Positions 17,839 to 25,637 of a DNA stretch of 42,105 nucleotides are shown piece after piece. Under the pieces are notes generated by a model that did not search any database, was not told the origin of the DNA, and saw nothing but the letters and a program-made list of their open reading frames with translations. The position numbers and the translations under genes were made by a program. Source of the stretch: Fidelibacterota bacterium. GTDB taxonomy: Bacteria; Fidelibacterota; Marinisomatia; Marinisomatales; TCS56. The stretch spans positions 1-42,105 of the forward strand of contig JABMQW010000208.1 in assembly GCA_013203115.1 (NCBI GenBank), given 5' to 3'. Numbering within the stretch: position 1 is the first letter of the stretch; each line of letters starts with the position of its first letter.

Positions 17839-17966
17839 AATTCATAATATTGCAAAACAGTTGACCTAATACAACAAAATTTATGACTAAATCAATTTAT
17901 CTATGATTGGTAAATTTCGTCTTTATTTATTGGCCTTATTTATTCATTTCCATTCTGATGGCAATG
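17839..17966 (+). pseudogene. Truncated relic of the ABC exporter 5' end and leader
   Basis: Aligns without gaps to 23477-23604. The leader matches at 26 of 29 bases immediately before the ATG (shared AAAACAGTTGACC and CAACAAAATTT). The coding part reads MTKSIYL-stop-LVNFVFIYWPYLFISILMA against MTKSIYIRLASFAFQYWPYLVISMLAA in the intact exporter. The stop TGA at 17904-17906 replaces CGA (Arg) by one transition. Many other changes are silent or conservative, so the copy was probably once a functional homologue before decay. Homology ends abruptly near 17966, where the inverted repeat begins. Confidence 0.85.
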
Positions 17967-18119
17967 ATATTTTTGCCTGATGTCTTTGAAGTATTTGATT
18001 TGAGCTGCAATAAATTGATCATGGGTTTGAAATGCTTTTTCTAACATACCGTCCAATTGTGATAATTTCTCAACTATAGGTTCCAAACGCCAGTTTGCGT
18101 AGTGAAGATCGTTTCTCAC
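17940..18119 (-). CDS. Small 59-codon open frame, probably a gene remnant
   Basis: Runs from GTG at 18117-18119 to TAA at 17940-17942, with an in-frame TAA just upstream of the GTG and no clear Shine-Dalgarno. The product has an amphipathic helical look (NWRLEPIVEKLSQLDGMLEK, then FQTHDQFIAAQIKYFKDIRQ). No family recognised. Its C-terminal part overlaps the exporter relic in antisense and contains the 26-bp inverted repeat, so at least the 3' end is chimeric. It may be the tail of a gene cut by rearrangement. Confidence 0.35.
   Translation of the reverse strand: MRNDLHYANWRLEPIVEKLSQLDGMLEKAFQTHDQFIAAQIKYFKDIRQKYHCHQNGNE
17967..17992 (-). repeat. Left arm of an exact 26-bp inverted repeat (partner 18755-18780)
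   Basis: The minus strand here reads exactly the same 26 bases as the plus strand at 18755-18780 inside the GT4 gene, encoding FKDIRQKY in both. The arms are 762 bp apart. Flanking bases do not match, so it is a discrete copied segment at the edge of the exporter relic. Confidence 0.85.
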
Positions 18120-18240
18120 TGTTTAATTTATGAGCGTAACAATTCATTAAATATTATTATACCACATAAATATGTAATTAAATTTCGTCCAGTTTATAAA
18201 AGAAAATGGATTGAAAAAAAATAAACAGCGAAATCTTTGA

Positions 18241-19383
18241 ATGAATGTTCTTCTACTAGATAGCACGGTCATCAAAACTTGGTCAGGTGTGAATAAATGG
18301 ATGCTTATGACAGCCAAAGGACTGCGTGAACGGAGACATACGATTTACTGTGGTGGGAAATTAAACTCTCTGTTTACTGATGTCTGTAGTAAGGAAGGTT
18401 TTTGTACCTACTCTTTAAAATTCGGAATGGATTTCAACATTCTCAACGGCTATCGATTATCAAGAATTATTCGTCGTCATCAAATAAATGTTGTAATCGG
18501 ACACTATAATAAAGATGTTAAATTGGCCAGCATAGCCAGAATCTTCTTTAAGCCATTTATCATTATTGCACGTGCCGGGCTACCGAGCGTACACAATAAT
18601 TGGCGCTACCGTTTAACTTTTAAACGTATGGCTGATGGAGTTATTACAAATACGATTGCTATTAAAAAAAAGTATTTGTCCTACGGCTGGATGGAGGATG
18701 ATTTCATTCGCGTTATTCCTAATGGAATCGATCTCAACGTACCTACTGATTTTAACTTCAAAGACATCAGGCAAAAATATAATCTGCCGAAACAACGTCC
18801 GGTAATCGGAATTTTTGGCAGGTTGGAACCCCAAAAAAAGATAAATCTTTTTTTAGATGTCGCTAAAAACATACGGAACGAATATTCTGAAGCAATCTTT
18901 CTGATAGTTGGAGATGGATCCCTGAATGATAAAATTCAACAATATGCTTGTGATTTGGGTATTGATGATAGTGTAATAATGATGGGACATCAAAATAATC
19001 TCCATGCCATATATGCCTATTGCGACATTGTCTTACTTACTTCAGCCTATGAAGGAGTCCCAAATGTTCTCATCGAAGCGATGTTATTCAAAAGACCTGT
19101 TGTAGCCTTTGATGTCGGAGGCGTAAAGGAGCTAATACAATCCGGAAAAACAGGTATAGTGGTTCCCTTTAATGATGTGCAATCGATGACTAAAGAAACA
19201 TTAGAATTGATAAAGTCCGATGAAGTCCGCGAAAGCCTCGGGCGGGCGGCACAGAGCCATATAAAAGAGAATTATTCGATTGAGAAAATGGCTACCAGTA
19301 TTGAATACTATCTAAAGGAATTAATGGACCGTAAATCAAATGGTAAAAAAGGACCTCAAGCGGCGAACTCCATTAGGAATTGA
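18241..19383 (+). CDS. GT4-family glycosyltransferase
   Basis: 380-aa retaining glycosyltransferase with a GT-B fold. The N-terminal acceptor domain covers about 1-175; the donor domain starts with VIGIFGRLEPQKKINLFLDV (about 188-208). The E-x7-E nucleotide-sugar motif is in YEGVPNVLIEAM, followed by PVVAFDVGGVKELI. It transfers a sugar from a nucleotide sugar to a lipid-linked or surface glycan at the inner face of the membrane. It is the first gene of the AT-rich glycan island. The segment encoding FKDIRQKY carries the 26-bp repeat. The sugar and the linkage cannot be predicted. Confidence 0.93.
   Translation: MNVLLLDSTVIKTWSGVNKWMLMTAKGLRERRHTIYCGGKLNSLFTDVCSKEGFCTYSLKFGMDFNILNGYRLSRIIRRHQINVVIGHYNKDVKLASIARIFFKPFIIIARAGLPSVHNNWRYRLTFKRMADGVITNTIAIKKKYLSYGWMEDDFIRVIPNGIDLNVPTDFNFKDIRQKYNLPKQRPVIGIFGRLEPQKKINLFLDVAKNIRNEYSEAIFLIVGDGSLNDKIQQYACDLGIDDSVIMMGHQNNLHAIYAYCDIVLLTSAYEGVPNVLIEAMLFKRPVVAFDVGGVKELIQSGKTGIVVPFNDVQSMTKETLELIKSDEVRESLGRAAQSHIKENYSIEKMATSIEYYLKELMDRKSNGKKGPQAANSIRN
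18755..18780 (+). repeat. Right arm of the exact 26-bp inverted repeat
   Basis: Lies within the GT4 gene, in the linker before the donor domain, where R-x-K-Y-x-L-P is a usual GT4 motif. This arm therefore looks like the original and the copy at 17967-17992 the derived one. Confidence 0.85.
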
Positions 19384-19513
19384 AGATTTTCAATGATAAA
19401 CTAGTTGTTTTGTATTCAACTTTGGGGGAGTCTGCCTCTTTATTTTACAGGGTGCTGATTAATCAAATTGAAGCTAGATAGTCTATTTCTTGTTAGATTG
19501 ACCGAGGTAATAT

Positions 19514-20809
19514 GTGAGACTCAGTATTTTAAATATGTGTAAAGCAATAATTACACGATCTTCAGGCGGAATAATTGCTGATTATAGTGAAAAAAGAGCA
19601 ATGAAACTTCTGTTATACACCAAAAAGGTTTTTAATAAAAACGGGTTACCTTTTTGGCTGGATTCCGGTACGCTTTTAGGTTTTTACAGAGACGGTCGAC
19701 TCCTTCCGTACAATAAGAAACTGACAATCGGTATTCCATCAGAATATCTCAAACGAATTATAGCTCTAAGGTCCTCTTTTCTACCCTGGTACAGATTACG
19801 TTTAAAATATGACAAGTCCGGATATAATTGGATTGATGGTAATGTCACAAAGATATCGGTTGTACCGACTCTGGACATCAGTCGAAGGACCCCCAGTTTG
19901 AGTATAAACCTAAAATTCAATAAAGGGGAGTATACTCGCTGGGTTAGCGGTTTAGCCTGCAAACAAGTATTATCAGAACACTTTTCCAATCTAGAATCAC
20001 ATACTTTTGCAGGGAGCACTTTTCAAACTCCGGGGAAAATTGAGAAATATCTAACAGCACGATATGGAAATTGGCACCAGATTGTAGACCGTTGGGATAC
20101 CAACTCCGACGATGGTTCCATTATTGATAAGAAAACCATGCTTAATCTCCCGCGGAAAACCCGCTGTACAAATCCAAAGCGATTCAGAAAAGTTGTTCAC
20201 TTACAAGGTAAAAATCTAATTAAATTGAAAAAAGTTCTCTCTGACACGATCTCACTGTTTGAAAAACATGATATTAAATATTGGCTTGATCACGGAACAC
20301 TTTTGGGTATCATCCGTGATAAAGAATTAATACCTTGGGATCATGACGTTGATATCTGTATTTCTGGGGAAGATGTAGGAAAATTTCTGGCCATCAAAAA
20401 AAAATTCCCGTTCAAATACCGAATTAGTATGCGATATGATGATACTGGCAGACTACCTGGTACACTTCGTCTTGTTAAAATTAAATATTGGCATCGAAAA
20501 TATTTGCGTCTATTCAAGTTCCAAGAACTATTTCTGGATATCTTTATCAAATATAAGGTTGGTGATTATTATTACTGGATCGACACCCATACACCCAAAA
20601 GAGTAAAAGCCAAGTATCATGATGATCTTGATACAATCTATTGGGAAAACAGGGATTATGTTATTCCTTCCAATATTGATCAATATCTTACCGATAGATG
20701 GGGAGACTGGCGTACACCGGTTAAAGATTTTGATGCGAGCCTTGATGATTTAGCAATTTACGATCAGCTGCAGTATAAACCCAAAAGAAGAGCTAAGAAG
20801 CATGTTTAG
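19514..20809 (+). CDS. Tandem-domain LicD-family phosphotransferase
   Basis: 431-aa protein with two LicD-like domains. LicD enzymes move a phospho-group such as phosphocholine or phosphoribitol from a CDP-ester to a glycan. The C-terminal copy (about 233-425) is intact: YWLDHGTLLGIIRD, then IPWDHDVDICI with the metal-binding Asp pair, and the closing DQYLTDRWGDWRTP. The N-terminal copy (about 30-205) keeps FWLDSGTLLGFYRD and EKYLTARYGNW, but has LLPYNKKLTIGI where the acidic DxD should be, so it is probably inactive. Start is GTG with CGAGG upstream. The next gene overlaps it by 8 bp. Confidence 0.9.
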   Translation: MRLSILNMCKAIITRSSGGIIADYSEKRAMKLLLYTKKVFNKNGLPFWLDSGTLLGFYRDGRLLPYNKKLTIGIPSEYLKRIIALRSSFLPWYRLRLKYDKSGYNWIDGNVTKISVVPTLDISRRTPSLSINLKFNKGEYTRWVSGLACKQVLSEHFSNLESHTFAGSTFQTPGKIEKYLTARYGNWHQIVDRWDTNSDDGSIIDKKTMLNLPRKTRCTNPKRFRKVVHLQGKNLIKLKKVLSDTISLFEKHDIKYWLDHGTLLGIIRDKELIPWDHDVDICISGEDVGKFLAIKKKFPFKYRISMRYDDTGRLPGTLRLVKIKYWHRKYLRLFKFQELFLDIFIKYKVGDYYYWIDTHTPKRVKAKYHDDLDTIYWENRDYVIPSNIDQYLTDRWGDWRTPVKDFDASLDDLAIYDQLQYKPKRRAKKHV

Positions 20810-22025
20810 TGCTGTAATCTTTATTCTATCACCATTAATATACTTGATTAACAAAATTATCCCGTTGAATAAAGGGAAAGTACTATTTTATGGTAAGCGC
20901 GGACTGTTTCATGGAAATCCTAAGTATTTATTTAATTATCTTATTGAGAAGCAATGGGGGCAACCACTATGGGTTACAAAATCAAAAAGTATATATCATA
21001 ATTTAAGTAAGCAATATTCGCAAAAGAATTTGGTTCTGCGGAAAGGAATCGTTGGGCAATTCAAGTATATTTATCATTACTTGACATCAACTGCAATAAT
21101 AATCCGAGGTAGGAATGATTGCTGGCACATGTTACGTTATACAAAAACAAAAAGGCGCAAGATAATCAACGTAGGTCATGGTATACTAGTACCGGGAAAC
21201 AAGAAAACAGGTATTGAAATACGATCATCAGGCAGATCAATCAGAAAAGAAATCAGACGAAGACGAGCAGTGACCCATTATACTATGTGTTCAGATATCG
21301 AAAAATATATCCGTGCCTCCGCTTATCATGTAAATATTGAAAATTTTGTTGTTACCGGTTTGCCATTAAGTGATATAATAATTAATTGCCACAATAAAAA
21401 ACAAACAACTGTAAAGTTGTTAATTGAATTATTAAACCCAAAAGTTGATTTCGTCAAGGTTATACTGTACGCACCAACGCATAGGGATGCAGGCCGATGG
21501 AAAGATAGTATTCACCGAAGTACCTTTTTCCCCTTCACCGATTTTGAATTAAAAAGATTACAGTTGTTTCTGGAAGAAAATAATGCGATTATGCTATTGA
21601 GAACGCATGATTTAGAAAATAAATTTGCGATAAAAGATCAATCTCAAACCAAATCGATCATTGATGATAAACGAATATTTTATTTCTCGCATTCTGTTTT
21701 ACTAGATGTAAATGAAATTTTACCTGTAGTGGATCTTTTAATTACTGATTTCTCAACGATTGCAACGGATTTCCTACTTTGCAATAGACCAATAATTTAC
21801 ATCCCTTATGACCTGAAGGAATACCACCGTGGGATTATTTTTGATTATGATACCTGGACACCTGGCGAAAAAGTCTATGATTTTAAACAATTTCTTAAAA
21901 CCGCACATGAATATTTAGCTCATCCGGAGAAAGACTCAGAACATCGAGAGCAGTTAAAAAGGATGTTCCACCAGTACTTAGATGGAAATAGCTGCGAACG
22001 TATTCTTAAACTGATTAAGAACTGA
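20802..22025 (+). CDS. CDP-glycerol glycerophosphotransferase-like protein (TagB/TagF family)
   Basis: 407-aa member of the Glyphos_transf family, which polymerises or primes teichoic-acid type chains from CDP-activated alcohols. An N-terminal hydrophobic segment (AVIFILSPLIYLINKII) may tether it to the membrane. The family core is clear: VILYAPTHRDAGRW, LLRTHDL, VVDLLITDFSTIATDFLLCNRPIIYIPYDL and YHRGIIFDYDTWTPGEKVYDF. It overlaps the LicD gene by 8 bp, so they are translationally coupled. The CDP-alcohol used is unknown; a CMP-phosphonate made by the downstream genes is one possibility. Confidence 0.9.
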   Translation: MFSAVIFILSPLIYLINKIIPLNKGKVLFYGKRGLFHGNPKYLFNYLIEKQWGQPLWVTKSKSIYHNLSKQYSQKNLVLRKGIVGQFKYIYHYLTSTAIIIRGRNDCWHMLRYTKTKRRKIINVGHGILVPGNKKTGIEIRSSGRSIRKEIRRRRAVTHYTMCSDIEKYIRASAYHVNIENFVVTGLPLSDIIINCHNKKQTTVKLLIELLNPKVDFVKVILYAPTHRDAGRWKDSIHRSTFFPFTDFELKRLQLFLEENNAIMLLRTHDLENKFAIKDQSQTKSIIDDKRIFYFSHSVLLDVNEILPVVDLLITDFSTIATDFLLCNRPIIYIPYDLKEYHRGIIFDYDTWTPGEKVYDFKQFLKTAHEYLAHPEKDSEHREQLKRMFHQYLDGNSCERILKLIKN

Positions 22026-22096
22026 TTCTCCACCAGGAAAACATAACATTTTGGAATCGTTGATTGGAAAACTCAAATTAGCAGATGGAGTTTTAG

Positions 22097-23113
22097 ATGA
22101 AATTGAAGTTTAATATTATTTATTCACCCGGGGATGTGCTGTACTCGAGGCTGTTTCTATTAAGTTTGTTAAAATGGTCTGAAGGTAGTTTTAGAGTAGT
22201 CAATAATGGTTGTACAGGCCAAGAAAAGGAAATGATAATACAGTTTTGTGATAATTATTCGCGTCTGGAATACTATGAATTATCTTCAGATAAGGTATTT
22301 GCGCATGGAGCCGCGTTATCACATCTTCAATCAATTGAAGATTCTGATTATTTTTGCTTTATGGATCCTGATATTTTTGGTGTTGGCAATTTCATGGATC
22401 AGTTCATTCCACTCACACAGCAGTTCTGTGGAGTTTTTTCAGGGAGCGCAATCTGGCAACCGGAACAAGACCAAATCATTGAAAAATTAAATTTACGTGT
22501 TGGGGGAAGATTTCATTGGACCAGCGATAATTTTTGTCTTGGTAGTTCATTTTTTGCAATCTACCATAATGACACCTTATCTCAACTTCTCAAGGATACC
22601 GGTATTACCTTTGATAAATATTTATCCTGGCAAAGTATACCTAATAATCTTCGAGAAGGAATTGAGAAAATCGGCTTAAAGAAAAAAGCCTATGATACTG
22701 GAAAGCTTATTAATATTATGTTGCAGGTCAACGGACATAAAATCATCTATAAGAACTCCGAAACTTTATGGCACCTAGGAGGATTATCTTCCCTATCAAT
22801 AGGTCCCCTTTCTAAGGTACCTCCGAAAGGTATAAAAAGAATCCGTAAAAATATCAGTACACGGATATCATTAAAGAGTATGATAAATAGAGCAGCGCGT
22901 AAAGAAAGAGAGTATCAGTTAAACATCAAATATAATAGATTCGATACAGCACAGTATTTTACTAAGGTTTTACATTGTTTGTTTGATGGCCTTCCGGTAA
23001 CAGCCACACTAAAGGTTAAAGATGAAGCTGTCTCGAAAAAGATACAAATAGCACGCAATTATATTGAAGATCTATACAACGAATTTCAAGATGAACTTCG
23101 ATATGACAATTAA
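22097..23113 (+). CDS. Probable GT-A-fold glycosyltransferase
   Basis: 338 aa with a glycosyltransferase-like layout: an N-terminal strand (KLKFNIIYSPGDVLYSRLFL), a region ending in YFCFMDPDIFGVG with a DxD-type metal/nucleotide motif, and a conserved-looking TSDNFCLGSSFFAIYH and NSETLWHLGG further on. It probably adds a sugar to the island's polymer. GGAG lies six bases before the ATG. I cannot place it in a numbered GT family. It closes the first half of the island and is followed by 407 bp without a gene. Confidence 0.7.
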   Translation: MKLKFNIIYSPGDVLYSRLFLLSLLKWSEGSFRVVNNGCTGQEKEMIIQFCDNYSRLEYYELSSDKVFAHGAALSHLQSIEDSDYFCFMDPDIFGVGNFMDQFIPLTQQFCGVFSGSAIWQPEQDQIIEKLNLRVGGRFHWTSDNFCLGSSFFAIYHNDTLSQLLKDTGITFDKYLSWQSIPNNLREGIEKIGLKKKAYDTGKLINIMLQVNGHKIIYKNSETLWHLGGLSSLSIGPLSKVPPKGIKRIRKNISTRISLKSMINRAARKEREYQLNIKYNRFDTAQYFTKVLHCLFDGLPVTATLKVKDEAVSKKIQIARNYIEDLYNEFQDELRYDN

Positions 23114-23147
23114 GATCAGATGATCAACAGAATCGTTATTTGACTAA

Positions 23148-23294
23148 TTATATTGTCGGTACCCATTCCTGGCCTGTTCCAATAATAGTAGAATCCCCCC
23201 GGAGAATTGCTCTTCGAATGCCAAAGCCTGATTGCATTATTGTAAAAGCGGCTTCGGTAGCGGTGGTTGGATGTTCATAACTGGTAAATGAACT
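23148..23294 (-). pseudogene. Possible 3' remnant of an unidentified gene
   Basis: 48 open codons ending in TAA, without an upstream start except an internal ATG. The conceptual product includes YEHPTTATEAAFTIMQSGFG and RRAILRGDSTIIGTGQEWVP, more protein-like than random AT-rich sequence would give. No family recognised. It could equally be a chance open frame. Confidence 0.25.
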
Positions 23295-23339
23295 TCAGAA
23301 TTGAATTGTACACTGAAATTCAGGTTTCGCACAAGACTA

Positions 23340-23409
23340 GGAGATTAATATTAATCCTGGTATTAGTATGCGAGCACAATATATAATTAAATTCGGTATA
23401 TTAATCTCC
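23340..23409. repeat. 12-bp perfect inverted repeat with 46-bp spacer
   Basis: GGAGATTAATAT at 23340-23351 and its exact complement at 23398-23409. The left arm also overlaps a small palindrome, GATTAATATTAATC. Its role is unknown; it could be a cruciform or a regulator site ahead of the exporter, or a scar. Confidence 0.45.
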
Positions 23410-23520
23410 AAAGTAAACTCATTCGATTAATTTGAATGGAATTCTGGAAATTTCGTCTCATAAGATTGTAAATTTGAATTCGCAATGTTTTAAAACAGTT
23501 GACCCAAAGCAACAAAATTT

Positions 23521-25356
23521 ATGACTAAATCTATCTACATACGACTGGCGAGTTTTGCATTTCAATATTGGCCCTATCTGGTAATATCAATGTTAGCGGC
23601 ATTTATTTATGTGACGCTAAATGGCGCATCATTATGGTTAACCGCGTCGCTGGTGAATAATATTTTAATGGATTTCAATGATCTGGTTAAACAGAATAAT
23701 GATTTATTAACTGCAACTAATTTAAGCATTAATGATCACTTAAAAATCTGGACCAATCAGCTAATCCTCCGTAAGACACCCATCGAAACATTAAAAGTTT
23801 TATGTCTCACGATCTTAACTGTATTTGTCCTTAAAAATATATTCCTGTACATAAAGAATATTCTGATTTCGTTCATTCAATACAAGCTGATCACACAATT
23901 ACGTGAGCAGCTTTATGAACATTACCATTCTATGTCGTTGTCGTATTTCAACCAACGGCGCTCCGGTGTCCTGGCCTCAATCATTATTAACGATGTTTCT
24001 TATATGCGCAGGGCTTTTGCAACCAGTTTTCAAAAATTGCTGGTTGAGCCAATAAATATATTATTTTTACTAGGTTTATTGTTTGTCATAAGCTGGAAAC
24101 TGTCCTTGATTGCGTTATTAGTCGTCCCCTTGGCTGGCGCTACTATTATTCTGGTCGGCCGCAGTATTCGCCGCAAATCGCTTCGAACAGCGGTTAAAAT
24201 CGCCGGGATAATGAATATTATTTACGAGACCTTTTCTTCCATACGAATTGTCAAAGCCTTTGGCATGGAAAATTATGAGGTAAAGCGGTTTAAGCGCGAA
24301 ACTAATAAATTTTTCAATCTAATATTGCGCCGCGCCCGCCTGCGTCACTTGTCGACCCCAATTACCGAAACTTTAGGCGTTATCATTGGTGTTACAATCC
24401 TGTGGTTTGGTGGTCTGGAAGTATTTAGCCAGCAGGGTATTACTGCTGAGGATTTCATTCGTTTTGTGATTCTGATGTTCTCTTTACTTACGCCTATTAA
24501 AACTTTAACCCATGTAAATATTGATCTTCAAGTCGGAATCGCCTCGGCCGAGCGAGTATTTAAGGTACTTGATACTGAGCCTATTATCACTGATGTTAAG
24601 CAAGCAATTGAGAAGACAGATTTTAAATCAGATATCAAGTTTCATAATGTTTTTTTCCGCTACCAAGATGATAATGATCGGGTACTGGAAGATATCAGTT
24701 TCTCTCTTAAAAAAGGTCAAGTACTGGCATTGGTAGGTCCCAGTGGTGCCGGCAAATCTACAATCGCAGATCTCATTCCGCGTTTTTATGACGTTACTGA
24801 CGGATCAATTACTTTAGATGGTCGCGATCTAAGGAACCTATCTCTAAAATCTTTACGCAATCTGATGGGGATTGTAACCCAGGAAACTTTTCTGTTCAAT
24901 GATACCATTGAAGCCAATATTGCCTACGGTTTACCTGATATACCAATTGCTAAGATACGTGAGGCGGCGACTATCGCCAATGCCCTGGAGTTTATCGAAA
25001 GACAATCGCACGGATTCAATACAATCGTTGGTGAAAAAGGCGTAAAACTTTCCGGTGGACAACAACAAAGATTAGCCATCGCCAGAGCGGTATTGAAAAA
25101 TCCACCAATTTTAATATTAGATGAAGCGACTTCCTCTCTGGATACCGAATCAGAACATAAAGTGCAAAAAGCTATTGAAATGTTGATGAAAGATCGTACA
25201 GTTCTGGTGATAGCACATCGTTTATCGACCGTCCAAAATGCCGATAAAATAATTGTTGTGGATCGAGGTAAAATTATAGAATCCGGTGTCCACAACGAGC
25301 TAATTAAAAAAGACGGTTTATACAAACACTTATATTCCGTTCAATTTGGATCATAG
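23521..25356 (+). CDS. MsbA-like ABC exporter (fused membrane and ATPase domains)
   Basis: 611-aa half-transporter that works as a homodimer. The N-terminal 330 residues hold six transmembrane helices of the type I exporter fold. The ATPase domain has Walker A GPSGAGKST, the Q-loop VTQETFLF, the signature LSGGQQQRLAIARA, Walker B ILILDEATSSLD and the H-loop IAHRL. MsbA-type proteins flip lipid-linked glycans or lipids across the inner membrane. Given the flanking glycan and phosphonate genes, it probably exports a lipid-linked product of this island. Its leader and first codons exist in a decayed second copy near 17.9 kb. The LicD relic begins in its last codons. Confidence 0.94.
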   Translation: MTKSIYIRLASFAFQYWPYLVISMLAAFIYVTLNGASLWLTASLVNNILMDFNDLVKQNNDLLTATNLSINDHLKIWTNQLILRKTPIETLKVLCLTILTVFVLKNIFLYIKNILISFIQYKLITQLREQLYEHYHSMSLSYFNQRRSGVLASIIINDVSYMRRAFATSFQKLLVEPINILFLLGLLFVISWKLSLIALLVVPLAGATIILVGRSIRRKSLRTAVKIAGIMNIIYETFSSIRIVKAFGMENYEVKRFKRETNKFFNLILRRARLRHLSTPITETLGVIIGVTILWFGGLEVFSQQGITAEDFIRFVILMFSLLTPIKTLTHVNIDLQVGIASAERVFKVLDTEPIITDVKQAIEKTDFKSDIKFHNVFFRYQDDNDRVLEDISFSLKKGQVLALVGPSGAGKSTIADLIPRFYDVTDGSITLDGRDLRNLSLKSLRNLMGIVTQETFLFNDTIEANIAYGLPDIPIAKIREAATIANALEFIERQSHGFNTIVGEKGVKLSGGQQQRLAIARAVLKNPPILILDEATSSLDTESEHKVQKAIEMLMKDRTVLVIAHRLSTVQNADKIIVVDRGKIIESGVHNELIKKDGLYKHLYSVQFGS

Positions 25357-25564
25357 CACATCGAAGATAAAGCATTTTTACAATTCAATGACGATTGAAA
25401 AAAATTACGATTCTTTGGATTCAATTACCTGGGAAGGAAGAACGATTTCAATACCTTCTCACGCCGAAGAATATTTACAGTTACGCTACGGGGATTGGAA
25501 AACTCCTGGCAGGAATTTTCTAGCTGGTCATCAGGATAGTTCGATCGCCGAACGAGGATTTTAA
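25346..25564 (+). pseudogene. C-terminal relic of a LicD-family gene
   Basis: An open frame of 72 codons whose last ~50 residues match the end of a LicD protein: SITWEGRTISIPSHAEEYLQ followed by LRYGDWKTPGRNF. Compare IYWENRDYVIPSNIDQYLTD and RWGDWRTPVKDF in the intact LicD at 19514-20809. The whole catalytic part (GTLLG, DxD) is missing. The reading frame opens with TTG inside the exporter gene, so any translation would start from TTG or from ATG at 25388. Differences from the neighbouring LicD are large enough to indicate a separate LicD gene, now deleted except for its tail. Confidence 0.8.
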
Positions 25565-25637
25565 TTAAATTGAAAAATCAATTAACGTTAGTAACAATTT
25601 CAGTTTCAGAATAAATACTTACAAACGGAGAAAAATA

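Larger units (their letters stand above)
17724..18240. other. 517-bp recombination-scar region before the glycan island
   Basis: No intact recognised gene. In order it contains a decayed copy of the ABC exporter's upstream region and first ~28 codons (17839-17966), a 26-bp segment that is the exact inverse of part of the next gene (17967-17992), and a minus-strand 59-codon open frame (17940-18119). The remainder is AT-rich sequence leading to the GT4 gene. It marks the left edge of the surface-glycan island. Confidence 0.75.
23114..23520. other. 407-bp intergenic stretch before the exporter
   Basis: Holds an open but start-less minus frame (23148-23294), richer in GC than its surroundings and possibly a gene remnant, and a 12-bp perfect inverted repeat (23340-23351 with 23398-23409, GGAGATTAATAT and its complement). 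The last ~44 bases are the exporter leader, duplicated at 17839-17882. No promoter could be assigned with confidence. Confidence 0.6.

Noticed and set aside
24924-25325. 133-codon minus-strand open frame
   Set aside because: Lies wholly antisense to the ATPase domain of the ABC exporter, whose motifs are intact in the other strand.
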